Source of the DNA: Hymenobacter aquaticus
Lineage (GTDB): Bacteria > Bacteroidota > Bacteroidia > Cytophagales > Hymenobacteraceae
Direction of reading: 5' to 3'
DNA: 64,000 nt
Assembly: GCF_004765605.1 (NCBI RefSeq)
Contig: NZ_SRLC01000001.1
Span: 806,001 to 870,000, forward strand
Positions 21,905 to 30,112 of the stretch are shown piece after piece. A model generated the notes under the pieces. The model made no database searches. It had not been told where the DNA came from and saw nothing but the letters and a program-made list of their open reading frames with translations. Numbering within the stretch: position 1 is the first letter of the stretch; each line of letters opens with the position of its first letter. The translations under genes and the position numbers were made by a program.

Positions 21905-22840
21905 ATGGCACTGCACTACATTCGGCAAGGCGCCGGCCCGGCTCTTCTTCTGGTTCACGGCATCGGCGGCAGCTGGCGCTCCTGGAACCCTCTGCTCGAC
22001 GCCCTGACGGCCGCCCACGAGGTCATAGCCGTCGATTTGCCCGGGCACGGGGCCTCGCCGCCGCTGGCCGGGGCGCACACCATTGCCACCCTGGCCGACG
22101 CGCTGACCGCCTTCCTGACCGAGCACGACCTGCTGGGCATCGACGCGGTGGGCAGCTCGATGGGGGCCCGGCTGGTGCTGGAGCTGGCCCGGCGCGGCGG
22201 CGTGCTGGGCGCGGTGGTGGCCCTGGACCCCGGCGGGTTCTGGGCCGGCTGGGAGGTGCCGTTTTTCTACCACTCGGTGGCTATTTCCCAGAAGCTGGTG
22301 ACGGCCCTGCAGCCCGTGATGCCCGCCCTGATGAGCTCCGCGGTGGGGCGCACGGCCCTGCTGCCGCAGTTTTCGGCCCGGCCCTGGGCCCTGCCCACTG
22401 AGCACGCCCAGAACGAAATGTACTCCCTGGCCCACACCCCGGTGTTCGGGGAGCTGCTCGACACGCTGGCCCACGGCCCGGCTCAGCAGGGCGCCCCGGC
22501 CGGCTCCCTGCCGGCTCCGCTCGTCATCGGCTGGGGCCAGCAGGACCGGGTGTGTCTGCCCGCCCAGGCCGCCCGGGCCGTGGCCAAGTTTCCCGACGCC
22601 CGCCTCCACTGGTTTGCCAATTGCGGCCACTTCCCGCAGTGGGACCAGCCCGCCGAAGCCGCCCGCCTGATTCTGGCCACCCTGCGCCGGGAGCCGTTCC
22701 GCGACCAGGACATTGCCCGCTTTGCCCAGCCGCCGGCCCCGGCGCGGGCCGTGCCCACCACGGCCATTATTGCCAGCCTGGCCGTGGCGGCCCTGGGCAG
22801 CTGGTTGCTTTACCGGCGCCAAAAAGCGGCCGGGAGCTAG
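21905..22840 (+). CDS. Alpha/beta hydrolase with C-terminal membrane anchor
   Basis: The protein (311 residues from ATG 21905; an ATG at 21848 would add 19) has the classical alpha/beta hydrolase core: LLLVHGIGGSWRSW (oxyanion strand), VIAVDLPGHGAS, the nucleophile elbow GSSMGAR (GxSxG) and the late histidine in NCGHFPQWDQP. A catalytic aspartate is likely in GQQDRVCLP. It hydrolyses an ester or similar bond; the substrate is unknown. Unusually, it ends with a predicted transmembrane helix (TTAIIASLAVAALGSWLLYRR), tail-anchoring the enzyme to a membrane. Its stop TAG overlaps the stop of the convergent DUF1810 gene (shared CTAG). Confidence 0.88.
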   Translation: MALHYIRQGAGPALLLVHGIGGSWRSWNPLLDALTAAHEVIAVDLPGHGASPPLAGAHTIATLADALTAFLTEHDLLGIDAVGSSMGARLVLELARRGGVLGAVVALDPGGFWAGWEVPFFYHSVAISQKLVTALQPVMPALMSSAVGRTALLPQFSARPWALPTEHAQNEMYSLAHTPVFGELLDTLAHGPAQQGAPAGSLPAPLVIGWGQQDRVCLPAQAARAVAKFPDARLHWFANCGHFPQWDQPAEAARLILATLRREPFRDQDIARFAQPPAPARAVPTTAIIASLAVAALGSWLLYRRQKAAGS

Positions 22841-23268
22841 CCCGCCGGGCTGAGCAGCTGCCGGGTTTTGGCATCGGGAGCGCCGTTGAAAAACTTGTCG
22901 AGCACCTGCTGGAAAACCGGGTCGGTGGGGGCGAGGGCGGCGAAAAGCGTCATCGAGGAGTGCAGCTTCACGTCGTCGGGGCTGCCCAGGATGCGGGTGG
23001 CGTCGGTGCCCGGCAAGGCCAGCAGGGCCCGGCTGATTTCGAGCAGGCGCGGGCCCAGCACCGGGTGCTGGAGGTAGGCTTCGGCTTCCGCCCGGTCCTG
23101 GATGGCGTAGAACCGGGACGTTTCGCTGAAGCCCAACCCCTGAATCTGGGGAAAAATGTACCACATCCAGTGGCTGCGCTTGCGCCCGGCCTTGATTTCG
23201 GCCAGGGCCGGGGCGTAGTCGGTAGCCTGGGCCGAGACGAAGCGCTGCAAGTCGGAGGAACGGGTCAT
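22837..23268 (-). CDS. DUF1810 family protein
   Basis: The 143-residue protein starts MTRSSDLQRFVSAQATDY and has the family signatures SHWMWYIFPQIQGLGFSETSRFYAI, AYLQHPVLGPRLLEI and ILGSPDDVKLHSSMTLFA. DUF1810 proteins are small globular cytosolic proteins (calpastatin-like name in some databases, without clear function); some structures suggest a role in ADP-ribose-related metabolism, but that is not shown here. I start at ATG 23268, the family start, not at the longer open frame to 23361. Convergent with the hydrolase, with the shared CTAG stop. Confidence 0.88.
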   Translation of the reverse strand: MTRSSDLQRFVSAQATDYAPALAEIKAGRKRSHWMWYIFPQIQGLGFSETSRFYAIQDRAEAEAYLQHPVLGPRLLEISRALLALPGTDATRILGSPDDVKLHSSMTLFAALAPTDPVFQQVLDKFFNGAPDAKTRQLLSPAG

Positions 23269-23428
23269 GGGCGAGTTTTTAAGTGAGCAATAAGCGGCTT
23301 TCCTTGGGGCGGACCGCGTTAGGCAGTGCAATGCAAACGCAAATCGGCCCGCACGAAGCACTGCCGAGAGTACTCCGTACGGGCCGGGTTGGGGCCGGGG
23401 TTGGCTTGCGCCGCCTAAACGGCGCTGC

Positions 23429-24292
23429 TTAGCGGCCGAAGTTGTCGAGCTCGGCCAGATCCTCGGCCGTGAGCTGCACGTCGGCGGCCTTCACGTTTTC
23501 CTCCAGGTGCTTTACTTTCGAGGTGCCCGGAATCAGCAGGATGTTGGGCGAGCGGTGCAGCAGCCAGGCCAGGGCCACTTGCTGCTTGCTCGCGCCGTGC
23601 TTCTGGCCAATCTGGGTGAGCTTGCTCAGGGCCTGCTCGTTGCCGCCGGCCAGCGGATACCACGGAATAAAGGCCAGGCCGTGCTGCTCGCAGAATTCCA
23701 GCTCGGCTTCCCACTTGCGGTTGTCCACGCTGTACATGTTCTGCACCGACACCACCTTCACGTACTGCTGGGCCTGTTGAATCTGCTCCACCGTCACCTC
23801 CGAGAGGCCGATGTGCTTGATCAGGCCGTTTTCCTGGGCCTGTTGCAGAAATTCCAGGGTCTTTTCGAACGGCACGTTCGGGTCGACGCGGTGGAGCTGG
23901 TAGAGGTCAATCTGGTCGAGCTTCAGGCGCTGCAAACTGCCTTCCAGGGCTTCTTTGAGGTGTTTGGGGCTGGCGTCGATGGGCCACTGGTTGGGGCCGG
24001 TGCGCAGCAGGCCACCCTTGGTGCCAATCACCAGGCCGGGGGCGTAGGGGTGCAGGGCCTCGGCAATCAACTCCTCCGACACGTTGGGACCGTAGCTGTC
24101 GGCCGTGTCGATGAAGTTGATGCCCAGCTCCACGGCGCGCCGTAGCACCCGGAGGGACTCGGCATGGTCCTGGGGCGGACCCCAGATTCCGTCGCCGGTG
24201 ATGCGCATGGCGCCGTAGCCCATGCGGTTAACGGTCAGCTCGCCACCCAGGGCGAAGGTTTTGGCAGGTGCGGTTGTGGGTTGGTTAGCCAT
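23429..24292 (-). CDS. Aldo/keto reductase
   Basis: A 287-residue NADPH-dependent reductase of the AKR superfamily. It shows LTVNRMGYGAMRITG near the start, the catalytic tetrad region NFIDTADSYGPNVSEE (D and Y), LVIGTKGG (K), the active-site histidine in LYQLHRVDP, and the cofactor motif LLIPGTSKVKHLEENV. It likely reduces an aldehyde or ketone, or is a general detoxification enzyme; the substrate cannot be set. ATG 24292 (MANQPT) is preferred because the longer frame adds non-homologous sequence. Confidence 0.93.
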   Translation of the reverse strand: MANQPTTAPAKTFALGGELTVNRMGYGAMRITGDGIWGPPQDHAESLRVLRRAVELGINFIDTADSYGPNVSEELIAEALHPYAPGLVIGTKGGLLRTGPNQWPIDASPKHLKEALEGSLQRLKLDQIDLYQLHRVDPNVPFEKTLEFLQQAQENGLIKHIGLSEVTVEQIQQAQQYVKVVSVQNMYSVDNRKWEAELEFCEQHGLAFIPWYPLAGGNEQALSKLTQIGQKHGASKQQVALAWLLHRSPNILLIPGTSKVKHLEENVKAADVQLTAEDLAELDNFGR

Positions 24293-24384
24293 TGAAACGG
24301 GTTGAAAAGTAAGGTATACGCAGGTAGACGAATGAGGCGGCGTTTTACCGTATGCTGACAACCAATGCCAGCCCTAAAGAACCC

Positions 24385-24735
24385 TCAGGCGGCGAAGTGG
24401 CGGCCGCAGCCGGCGCAGCGGTACCGGGTGGTGCCGGCGTAAAACAGGCGTTGCCAGAAGCGCACCGCCGGGGCCGGAGCCACCTCGGGGCTGCCGCAGC
24501 GGGGGCAGCGCAACACGGCCAGGGTGGTCCGCCGGGCCTCAAACTGTTCCAGTAGCTCGCGGGCGGCTCCGGCATCGGCTTCCTCAATGAGCAGCTGGTA
24601 CCAGATTCCGTCGCCAAACGGAAAGGAGGGTGGCCCGCAGGTCTTGACCAGGGAGCTGATTTCCAGCCCCAGCAGGTCGTTATACAGCGCCACCGCTTCG
24701 GCATACGTCAGGTACTGGGCGGCGGGAATGAGCAT
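24385..24735 (-). CDS. DUF2007-like protein with C-terminal zinc ribbon
   Basis: A 116-residue protein. The N-terminal part (YLTYAEAVALYNDLLGLEISSLV...ADAGAARELLEQFEA) has the short alpha/beta layout of the putative signal-transducing DUF2007 proteins. The C-terminal part is a zinc ribbon with two CxxC pairs: LRCPRCGSPEV and YRCAGCGRHFAA. Such proteins are thought to act as small signalling or chaperone-like helpers, but no function is established. The start MLIPAAQYLTY at 24735 is chosen; the longer frame overlaps a non-coding-looking region. No signal peptide. Confidence 0.75.
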   Translation of the reverse strand: MLIPAAQYLTYAEAVALYNDLLGLEISSLVKTCGPPSFPFGDGIWYQLLIEEADAGAARELLEQFEARRTTLAVLRCPRCGSPEVAPAPAVRFWQRLFYAGTTRYRCAGCGRHFAA

Positions 24736-24828
24736 AGGACTAGGGGCGGGGCGGGGCAAAAGAACGTCATTGCAGGCGCAGAATGGTCGACATGCCGTTT
24801 TCGCGGACAACTACGGACAACGACCCTG

Positions 24829-25416
24829 TTACCGCCGCGCGCCGCGCCGGGTGGGCCGCACCTGCCCGCGCAGCCGGAAAATATACCACAGCAGCACGAT
24901 GCTCAGCCCGGCCAGGCCGGCGGCAATCAGCTCCCGGCTCACGCGGGCGGTGGTGGCTTCCTCGGCGGCGGCCTGAGCTTCCTGCAGCTTCTTTTCGCGC
25001 TGCTTGTCCCGGATCTGCAGGTTCTGGATCTGGTTTTCCAGGTCGTAGAACCGCTCCCGGGTCATCGACTGGTCGCCCTGGGCCACGGTGGCCTGGCGCT
25101 GGGCCTGGGTTTTTTCCGCCACGATGGTCGCCGTGCGGCGAATCGACGACTCCTTCAGGGCCTTCACGATTTCGGTGTCTTTGCGGATAATACCCTTCAG
25201 GGCATCCACTACTTCCTGCAAATCCTTTTTGGACGGCTTGTTGGCCAGAAACGCGTTGCGCTGGGCACTGGCCTGCTCGTACTGGCGGATCAGCTCTTCC
25301 CGCTGCTTAATCAGGGGCGTGAGCGGGTCGGGCGGGGCCGCGGCGGGGTCCGGCGCCTGGGCCTGGGTAGTCAGAACGGAAAACAGCAGTAGAAAAGTAA
25401 ACAGACGCTTCATCAT
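24829..25416 (-). CDS. Coiled-coil, membrane-anchored envelope protein
   Basis: A 195-residue protein starting MMKRLFTFLLLFSVLTTQAQ, a signal peptide. The middle is one long charged coiled coil (residues about 35-165, rich in K, E, Q). Near the C-terminus is a hydrophobic helix (ELIAAGLAGLSIVLLWYIFRL), then a basic tail RGQVRPTRRGARR. The topology would be a periplasmic coiled coil with a C-terminal membrane anchor. No family is recognised; it may be a scaffold or envelope structural factor. The minisatellite-like repeat and a perfect 24-bp hairpin lie upstream. Confidence 0.75.
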   Translation of the reverse strand: MMKRLFTFLLLFSVLTTQAQAPDPAAAPPDPLTPLIKQREELIRQYEQASAQRNAFLANKPSKKDLQEVVDALKGIIRKDTEIVKALKESSIRRTATIVAEKTQAQRQATVAQGDQSMTRERFYDLENQIQNLQIRDKQREKKLQEAQAAAEEATTARVSRELIAAGLAGLSIVLLWYIFRLRGQVRPTRRGARR

Positions 25417-25461
25417 GGGGCAAAGTAACGAGGAAGTCGTCTGAACGGTTGGCGGGGGGTG

Positions 25462-25527
25462 AGGAATGTGGGGAATGTGAAGAATGTGGAGGAATGTGAG
25501 GAATGTGGAGGAATGTGAGGAATGTGC
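25462..25527. repeat. GGAATGTGA/G short tandem repeat
   Basis: Units of 8-10 bases with core GAATGTG are repeated about eight times (GAGGAATGTGGGGAATGTGA and so on). Related AATGTG arrays flank the region before ribE. Confidence 0.7.
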
Positions 25528-25591
25528 GAAATGCGTCATTGCCAGGTGCAGGCGCAGCCGTGGCCACCTGTTCTCTGAAATGGGCGGAGTT

Positions 25592-25647
25592 TCCTTCACT
25601 GAAAAGCCCTTTCCTACCGCGGCAGGAAAGGGCTTTTCAGTGAAGGA
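25592..25647. terminator. Perfect 24-bp hairpin, likely terminator
   Basis: TCCTTCACTGAAAAGCCCTT... (25592-25615) and its exact complement (25624-25647) around an eight-base loop. It follows the stop of the MMPL exporter on the minus strand. There is no clear T-run right after it, but the stem carries one. Confidence 0.65.
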
Positions 25648-25743
25648 CGTTTGTCGCTAGCAGCGGACGGCTGGCCGCCGCTTGAAGCGCGGAATGCCGG
25701 GCCGCTTGCGCCAGCCGAACATTAAACTCACCACCTCACCATC

Positions 25744-28041
25744 TCACAATTTCACCGCCAGGGGCTGGCGGATTTCCTTGGGCTTGTGCTTGTAGAAATA
25801 CAGGATGAGAATGGGCAGCAGGGTCAGCTCGGCTACCACGCCGAAGAGCAGGGTCAGGCCGATGAGCAGGCCCACGTAAAAGGTGCCGTCGAAGGAGGAG
25901 AAGATGAGCGTGCTGAAGCCGCCCACCAGAATCAGGGACGTGACAATCACCGCTTTGCCGGCCATCAGGTAGGTTTTGCGCACGGCCTTGAATAGGCTCC
26001 GCTCGTGCAGCAGGGTCAGCTTGAGCTTGCTGATGAAGTGGATGGTGTCGTCAACGGCAATACCGAAGGCAATGGTGAAGATGATGCTGGTGCTGACCTT
26101 CATGCTCACCCCGGCCGCGCCCATCACCCCGGCCACAATCAGAATCGGGACCAGGTTGGGAATCAGCACCACGATGGTCATGCGCAGGCTGCGGAAGAGC
26201 AGCAGCACGATGAGCGTGACCATCACAATGTCGATGCTCATGCCCGTAATCATGTTGAGCGTGAGGTTTTCGTTGTTTTTGTCGATGAGGTTAGCCGAGC
26301 CGGTGAGGCGGGTTTGCAGAATGTTGGGGTCGGTGTGCTGCCGTAAAAACCCACGCAAGTCGGCATTCAGCGCGTCGGCCCGGATGCTGCCCACGTCGGG
26401 CATGCGGCCGGTGAGGCGGCCCGCGGAGGCGTCGGGCAGCACCAGGGCCCGGAACTCGGGCTTCTTGCGAAACAGCTTCACCCGGCGCACCAGCTGCTGC
26501 AGCTCGGCCTCGGAAGCGGGCAGGCGGTACTCTTCCAACAGGCCGCCGTTCAGGGCCTTGCGCACCGATTTGATGATGGTCACGGGCGAGGCCACGAAGT
26601 TCAGGCCGTAGCTTTTCTGCAGGTAGGTTTCGATTTCCTCGGTTTCGCGCAGCACCTGCAAATCGTAGATGCTGCGGCCGGGGGCCGGCTGCAAGGCCAG
26701 CTCGAAGGGTCGCACGCCGGCGAAGTTCTTCTCGAAAAAGGCGAAATCCAGCTTTACCGGGTCGTTTTTCGACAAATCATCGAGCAGGGCCGAGTTGATG
26801 CGGATGCGCGAAGCCGAGGCCACCGAGCCAATCAGAATCAGGGCTGAGAGGCCCACCACCAGCCGGCGCTGGGCCAGCACCGTGCGAAACAGACGGCCCA
26901 GCACCCCGTCCCAGCTGTGGCCCTCGGCGCGCGGCACCCGCAGCTGGGGCTTGCGCAACAGCACCAGCATGGCCGGCAGCAAGGTAAACGACAGGGCAAA
27001 GGTGAGCAGCACGGCAATGCCGGTAAACAGGCCGAAGTTGTAGATGGGCCGGATGGTGCTGGTCATCAGGGTAAAAAACCCGATGCTGGTGGTAATGGCC
27101 GACAAACCCGAGCCGAAGCCCGACTCCTTGAGGGCAATCAGCAACGAATCCTTTTTGCTGGCCCCGTAGCCCAGCTCGGTGCTGTAGCGGGTGATGATGT
27201 GGATGGTGTCGGACATGCCCACCACGAAGAGCATGATGGGCAGCAGGGCCGTCATCAAATCGATGCTGACCCCGCAGGCGCTCATCAGCCCCAGGCCCCA
27301 CACAATAGCCCCCAGCACCACCACCAGGGGCAGCACCACGCCCCACCACGTCCGGAAGGTGAACCAGAGCAGCACCGTGACCAGCACCACCGACAAGCTC
27401 ATAAACACCACCAGCTCCCACTGCAGCCGGTCGACGAACACCGACTGGGCCACCATCTTGCCGGCCAAATGGTACTGGCTTTCGGCCACGCCCTGCCGGC
27501 TGAGCTCGGTGCGCACGGCCGCCAGCAGCGAGTCGCCGGGCGGCTTGCTCAGGTTGGGCGCGGTCTGAAACAGGATGGTCACCGCGTGGGCGTCGCGCGC
27601 AATCAGGTTGCCCACTAGGCCCGGCGTGCGGTATACCAGCACGGAGTCCTGGGCCCGGCGGGCGGGCTCCTGCGGGTGCAGGTAGGGCACGTTGAACACG
27701 CCGAAGCCTTCGACCACGGGGTTGGTGGCGTTGGTGGGCGAGGTGACGTGCACCACGTGGCGGCGCTGCTGAATAAAGCGCGTCAGCGAATCGACTTTGG
27801 TCAGGAACCCGGGCTCAAATACCGAGTGACCCTCGGGGGCTTCCAGGCCCAGCAGCACGTAGTCGTTGTCGTTGCCGAAGCGGGCCGAGTACTGCTGGTA
27901 GTAGTCCAGGTCCGGGTCGCCGGCGGGGTAGAAGTCGTTGAAATTGTAGTTGAAGCGCAGCTGGGCCACGAAATAGACGCTCACGGCCGTAATCAGGGCC
28001 AGGCCGAGCAGGGTGAGGTAACTGAGTTTGCGAAGCGGCAT
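25744..28041 (-). CDS. MMPL/RND-family membrane exporter
   Basis: A 765-residue integral membrane protein with the RND topology: one N-terminal transmembrane helix, a large periplasmic loop, then a block of five helices, and the same again in the second half. The two halves carry the paired motifs typical of MMPL/SecD-like transporters: MLFVVGMSDTIHIITRYS and IAFGIAVDDTIHFISKLK. RND pumps use the proton gradient to export lipids, drugs or hydrophobic compounds. It has no adaptor or outer-membrane partner gene here. Annotated names for this group include predicted exporter (COG1033). Confidence 0.88.
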   Translation of the reverse strand: MPLRKLSYLTLLGLALITAVSVYFVAQLRFNYNFNDFYPAGDPDLDYYQQYSARFGNDNDYVLLGLEAPEGHSVFEPGFLTKVDSLTRFIQQRRHVVHVTSPTNATNPVVEGFGVFNVPYLHPQEPARRAQDSVLVYRTPGLVGNLIARDAHAVTILFQTAPNLSKPPGDSLLAAVRTELSRQGVAESQYHLAGKMVAQSVFVDRLQWELVVFMSLSVVLVTVLLWFTFRTWWGVVLPLVVVLGAIVWGLGLMSACGVSIDLMTALLPIMLFVVGMSDTIHIITRYSTELGYGASKKDSLLIALKESGFGSGLSAITTSIGFFTLMTSTIRPIYNFGLFTGIAVLLTFALSFTLLPAMLVLLRKPQLRVPRAEGHSWDGVLGRLFRTVLAQRRLVVGLSALILIGSVASASRIRINSALLDDLSKNDPVKLDFAFFEKNFAGVRPFELALQPAPGRSIYDLQVLRETEEIETYLQKSYGLNFVASPVTIIKSVRKALNGGLLEEYRLPASEAELQQLVRRVKLFRKKPEFRALVLPDASAGRLTGRMPDVGSIRADALNADLRGFLRQHTDPNILQTRLTGSANLIDKNNENLTLNMITGMSIDIVMVTLIVLLLFRSLRMTIVVLIPNLVPILIVAGVMGAAGVSMKVSTSIIFTIAFGIAVDDTIHFISKLKLTLLHERSLFKAVRKTYLMAGKAVIVTSLILVGGFSTLIFSSFDGTFYVGLLIGLTLLFGVVAELTLLPILILYFYKHKPKEIRQPLAVKL

Positions 28042-28196
28042 TCGGAAAGCTAAGGCCGCGGCAGAAGGGCGGCAAATCAGGAAAAAGCACCCCGGGGTGG
28101 CGCCGGACTTTGCCGGCGCTTTTGTACTTTAGGGGCACCAGGGAGCCAACCATGCCCCGCCGGCTTTTGTTTCCTCACTTCTTAGATATCTCCTCC

Positions 28197-28448
28197 ATGA
28201 AAAACGTCCTGCTCGCCCTGACCCTGTTGGCCTTCGTCGGCACCGCTTCCGCCCACGATGGCAAAGATGAAAAAGGCAAGAAAGGCAAGAAAGAAGCCTG
28301 CTCCACGGAAATGAAGGCGCATTGCGCCAGCACCGGCAGCACGGCCGCCACGCCTTCCTGCTGCATGAAAAAAGGCGGCAAAACCGCCTCCGTGAAGCCC
28401 GCCGACAGCACCCCGGCCGCTGCAACGCCGGTAGCCAAGTCGCTGTAG
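28197..28448 (+). CDS. Small secreted Lys/Cys-rich protein
   Basis: An 83-residue protein that starts with a signal peptide (MKNVLLALTLLAFVGTASAH). The mature part is very short and basic (HDGKDEKGKKGKKEACSTEMK) with four cysteines (EACSTEMKAHCAS, PSCCMKK) and a disordered alanine/proline tail (STPAAATPVAKSL). No family is recognised. The cysteine/histidine/methionine pattern could bind a metal ion or form disulfides, but this is inference. It is preceded by the divergent exporter gene and followed by a strong terminator, so it is a single-gene transcript. Confidence 0.7.
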   Translation: MKNVLLALTLLAFVGTASAHDGKDEKGKKGKKEACSTEMKAHCASTGSTAATPSCCMKKGGKTASVKPADSTPAAATPVAKSL

Positions 28449-28471
28449 GCAGCGGCAGAAGCTGAGTTATT

Positions 28472-28507
28472 GAAAAAGCCACCTGTATGGGTGGCTTTTT
28501 TATTTTT
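28472..28507. terminator. Terminator after the small secreted protein
   Basis: AAAAAGCCACC and GGGTGGCTTTTTT form a hairpin with a five-base loop and a trailing T-run. Confidence 0.85.
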
Positions 28508-28570
28508 AGTTTAGAATAGAATCATACATTTAGAGAGTACATAATCCTCTTACTCAATTAAAAACAATGT

Positions 28571-29686
28571 ATGGATCTTATTGACCAGCTTACCAACTTG
28601 GCGTCGAGGGCGCAGAAACAGATTTCTCACATTCAAACGGAGGAGGCAACCAAGAACGCTTTGGTAATGCCCTTTATCAACGCCCTCGGCTACAATGTAT
28701 TTGATCCAACTGAAGTAGTACCGGAGTTTGTCTGTGATATAGGCACGAAAAAAGGAGAGAAGATAGATTACGCTATTGTGCGGGATGGGAAGCCTATCAT
28801 TCTCATTGAGTGTAAACATGTTGGTGGAGAGCTGAATATCAACCATGCCAGTCAGCTGTTTCGCTACTTCCACGTCACCGAAGCCCGCATTGCTGTCTTG
28901 ACAAATGGGGTCAGCTACAAGCTGTTCACTGATCTGGAACAGCCAAACAAGATGGACGAGCGGCCATTCATGGAATTCGACCTGTTTAATTTCCATGAAA
29001 ATGACGTTGCCGAAATCAAGAAGTTAAGCAAGCCTGCTTTCAACATTGATGACATGCTGTTCGCCGCGTATAACTTGAAGTACATGCGTGCTTTCAAGAA
29101 GTATTTCGACGAACAATTCAATCAGCCCTCAGCAGACTTTATTCATTTCGTGTCGAAGCAGATTTACGATGGTACCCTTACGTCAAAGCTGAAAGAGCAA
29201 TTTAGCGTCTTGGTGCACCGCTCGTTTCAACAGTTCCTCAACGATAAAATAACAATGCGTCTGCGCTCCGCTATGGTCGACACCAGCGGACAAGGCCCAT
29301 TGGTCAACGATTTGCCGCCGGTTCAAGTAGCTGAGCCTGTTGGCAACAGTGAAACGGAAGCTAAGGATAAAGACATTGAAACGACTGTTGAAGAAACAGA
29401 AGGCTTCATGATTGTCCGCGCAATCCTGCGTAAGACAGTTGCTGTCAATCGTGTAATAATGCGTGACGTGCAATCTTACTGCGGCATCTTGCTGGATGAT
29501 AATAACCGCAAGCCTATCTGCCGCTTACACTTTAATAGCAGTAAGAAGTACGTCACCTTATTTGACGTAGAAGGGGGTGAAAGAATGGATATTGCTTCAC
29601 TGGATGATTTGTATGGCTTTGCCTCCAGAATCAGAGCTGCCGTGCAACGACACGAAACCAAGAGTATAGAAGCTCCTGCTGCGTGA
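28571..29686 (+). CDS. Orphan HsdR N-terminal-domain nuclease-like protein
   Basis: A 371-residue protein with the type I restriction R-subunit N-terminal domain: NALVMPFINALGYNVFDPTEVVPEF, then the PD-(D/E)XK core with D66, E80 and K82 (KIDYAIVRDGKPIILIECKHVGG). There is no helicase domain as in true HsdR, and no methylase or specificity gene nearby. The C-terminal region (about 275-360) is a separate domain with FMIVRAILRKTVAVNRVIMRD, SYCGILLDDNNRKPICRLHFN and KYVTLFDVEGG. The gene is more AT-rich than its neighbours, suggesting acquisition. It may be a stand-alone nuclease of an accessory or defence role. Confidence 0.82.
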   Translation: MDLIDQLTNLASRAQKQISHIQTEEATKNALVMPFINALGYNVFDPTEVVPEFVCDIGTKKGEKIDYAIVRDGKPIILIECKHVGGELNINHASQLFRYFHVTEARIAVLTNGVSYKLFTDLEQPNKMDERPFMEFDLFNFHENDVAEIKKLSKPAFNIDDMLFAAYNLKYMRAFKKYFDEQFNQPSADFIHFVSKQIYDGTLTSKLKEQFSVLVHRSFQQFLNDKITMRLRSAMVDTSGQGPLVNDLPPVQVAEPVGNSETEAKDKDIETTVEETEGFMIVRAILRKTVAVNRVIMRDVQSYCGILLDDNNRKPICRLHFNSSKKYVTLFDVEGGERMDIASLDDLYGFASRIRAAVQRHETKSIEAPAA

Positions 29687-29704
29687 AGCAGCAAGCGCAA
29701 AAAA

Positions 29705-29739
29705 GAAAAAGGGCTGCCTTACAAGGCAGCCCTTTTTTA
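29705..29739. terminator. Terminator after the HsdR-N gene
   Basis: AAAAAGGGCTGCCTT and AAGGCAGCCCTTTTTT around a two-base loop, 20 bases past the stop. Confidence 0.88.
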
Positions 29740-29784
29740 TAAGGTTGATACCGTACATTTATTTACTCAACCGAGAAAGTATTT

Positions 29785-30072
29785 ATGGAGAGGATGCGCT
29801 ATCAACCAACAACAAAGCTTAAAGCGCGGCTGCTTACCGCCCTGGTCGTAGTGCTGGGGTTCGGCGTGGCCTACAACGTGCTGGCCGCGCTGGATGTCAT
29901 GGTCAGCCTGAAGTATGAGACAGATGGCCCGCAGGAGTGCTTCTCGCTTATCACCGGCCATAATCTGTGTCTGCGCCTGAAAATTCACGAAATAGCGGCC
30001 CCGGTCTGCTTTTTTCTGGCGCTCGGCCTAGCCATTGCCAAAGATGTGTGGCTGGAAAAAGTGAATAAGTAA
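29785..30072 (+). CDS. Small two-helix membrane protein
   Basis: A 95-residue protein with two hydrophobic segments (LLTALVVVLGFGVAYNVLAAL and APVCFFLALGLAIA) separated by a polar loop containing two cysteines (QECFSLITGHNLCLR). No family is recognised. The N-terminus is basic, suggesting both ends are cytosolic. It follows the HsdR-N gene after a terminator and is 40 bases upstream of the cupin gene. Confidence 0.65.
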   Translation: MERMRYQPTTKLKARLLTALVVVLGFGVAYNVLAALDVMVSLKYETDGPQECFSLITGHNLCLRLKIHEIAAPVCFFLALGLAIAKDVWLEKVNK

Positions 30073-30112
30073 TCTTTGTCGTCATCCGTTTCACGCTTTA
30101 TTTCTTGTCTTT

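Larger units (their letters stand above)
25417..25743. other. Gene-free stretch with GAATGTG repeats and a hairpin
   Basis: Contains a run of about eight imperfect GGAATGTG-type units (25462-25527) and a perfect 24-bp inverted repeat (25592-25647). Nothing codes. Confidence 0.65.

Noticed and set aside
28571..29686. Complete type I restriction-modification system
   Set aside because: Only an HsdR-N-like domain is present; there is no methylase, specificity subunit or helicase motor.
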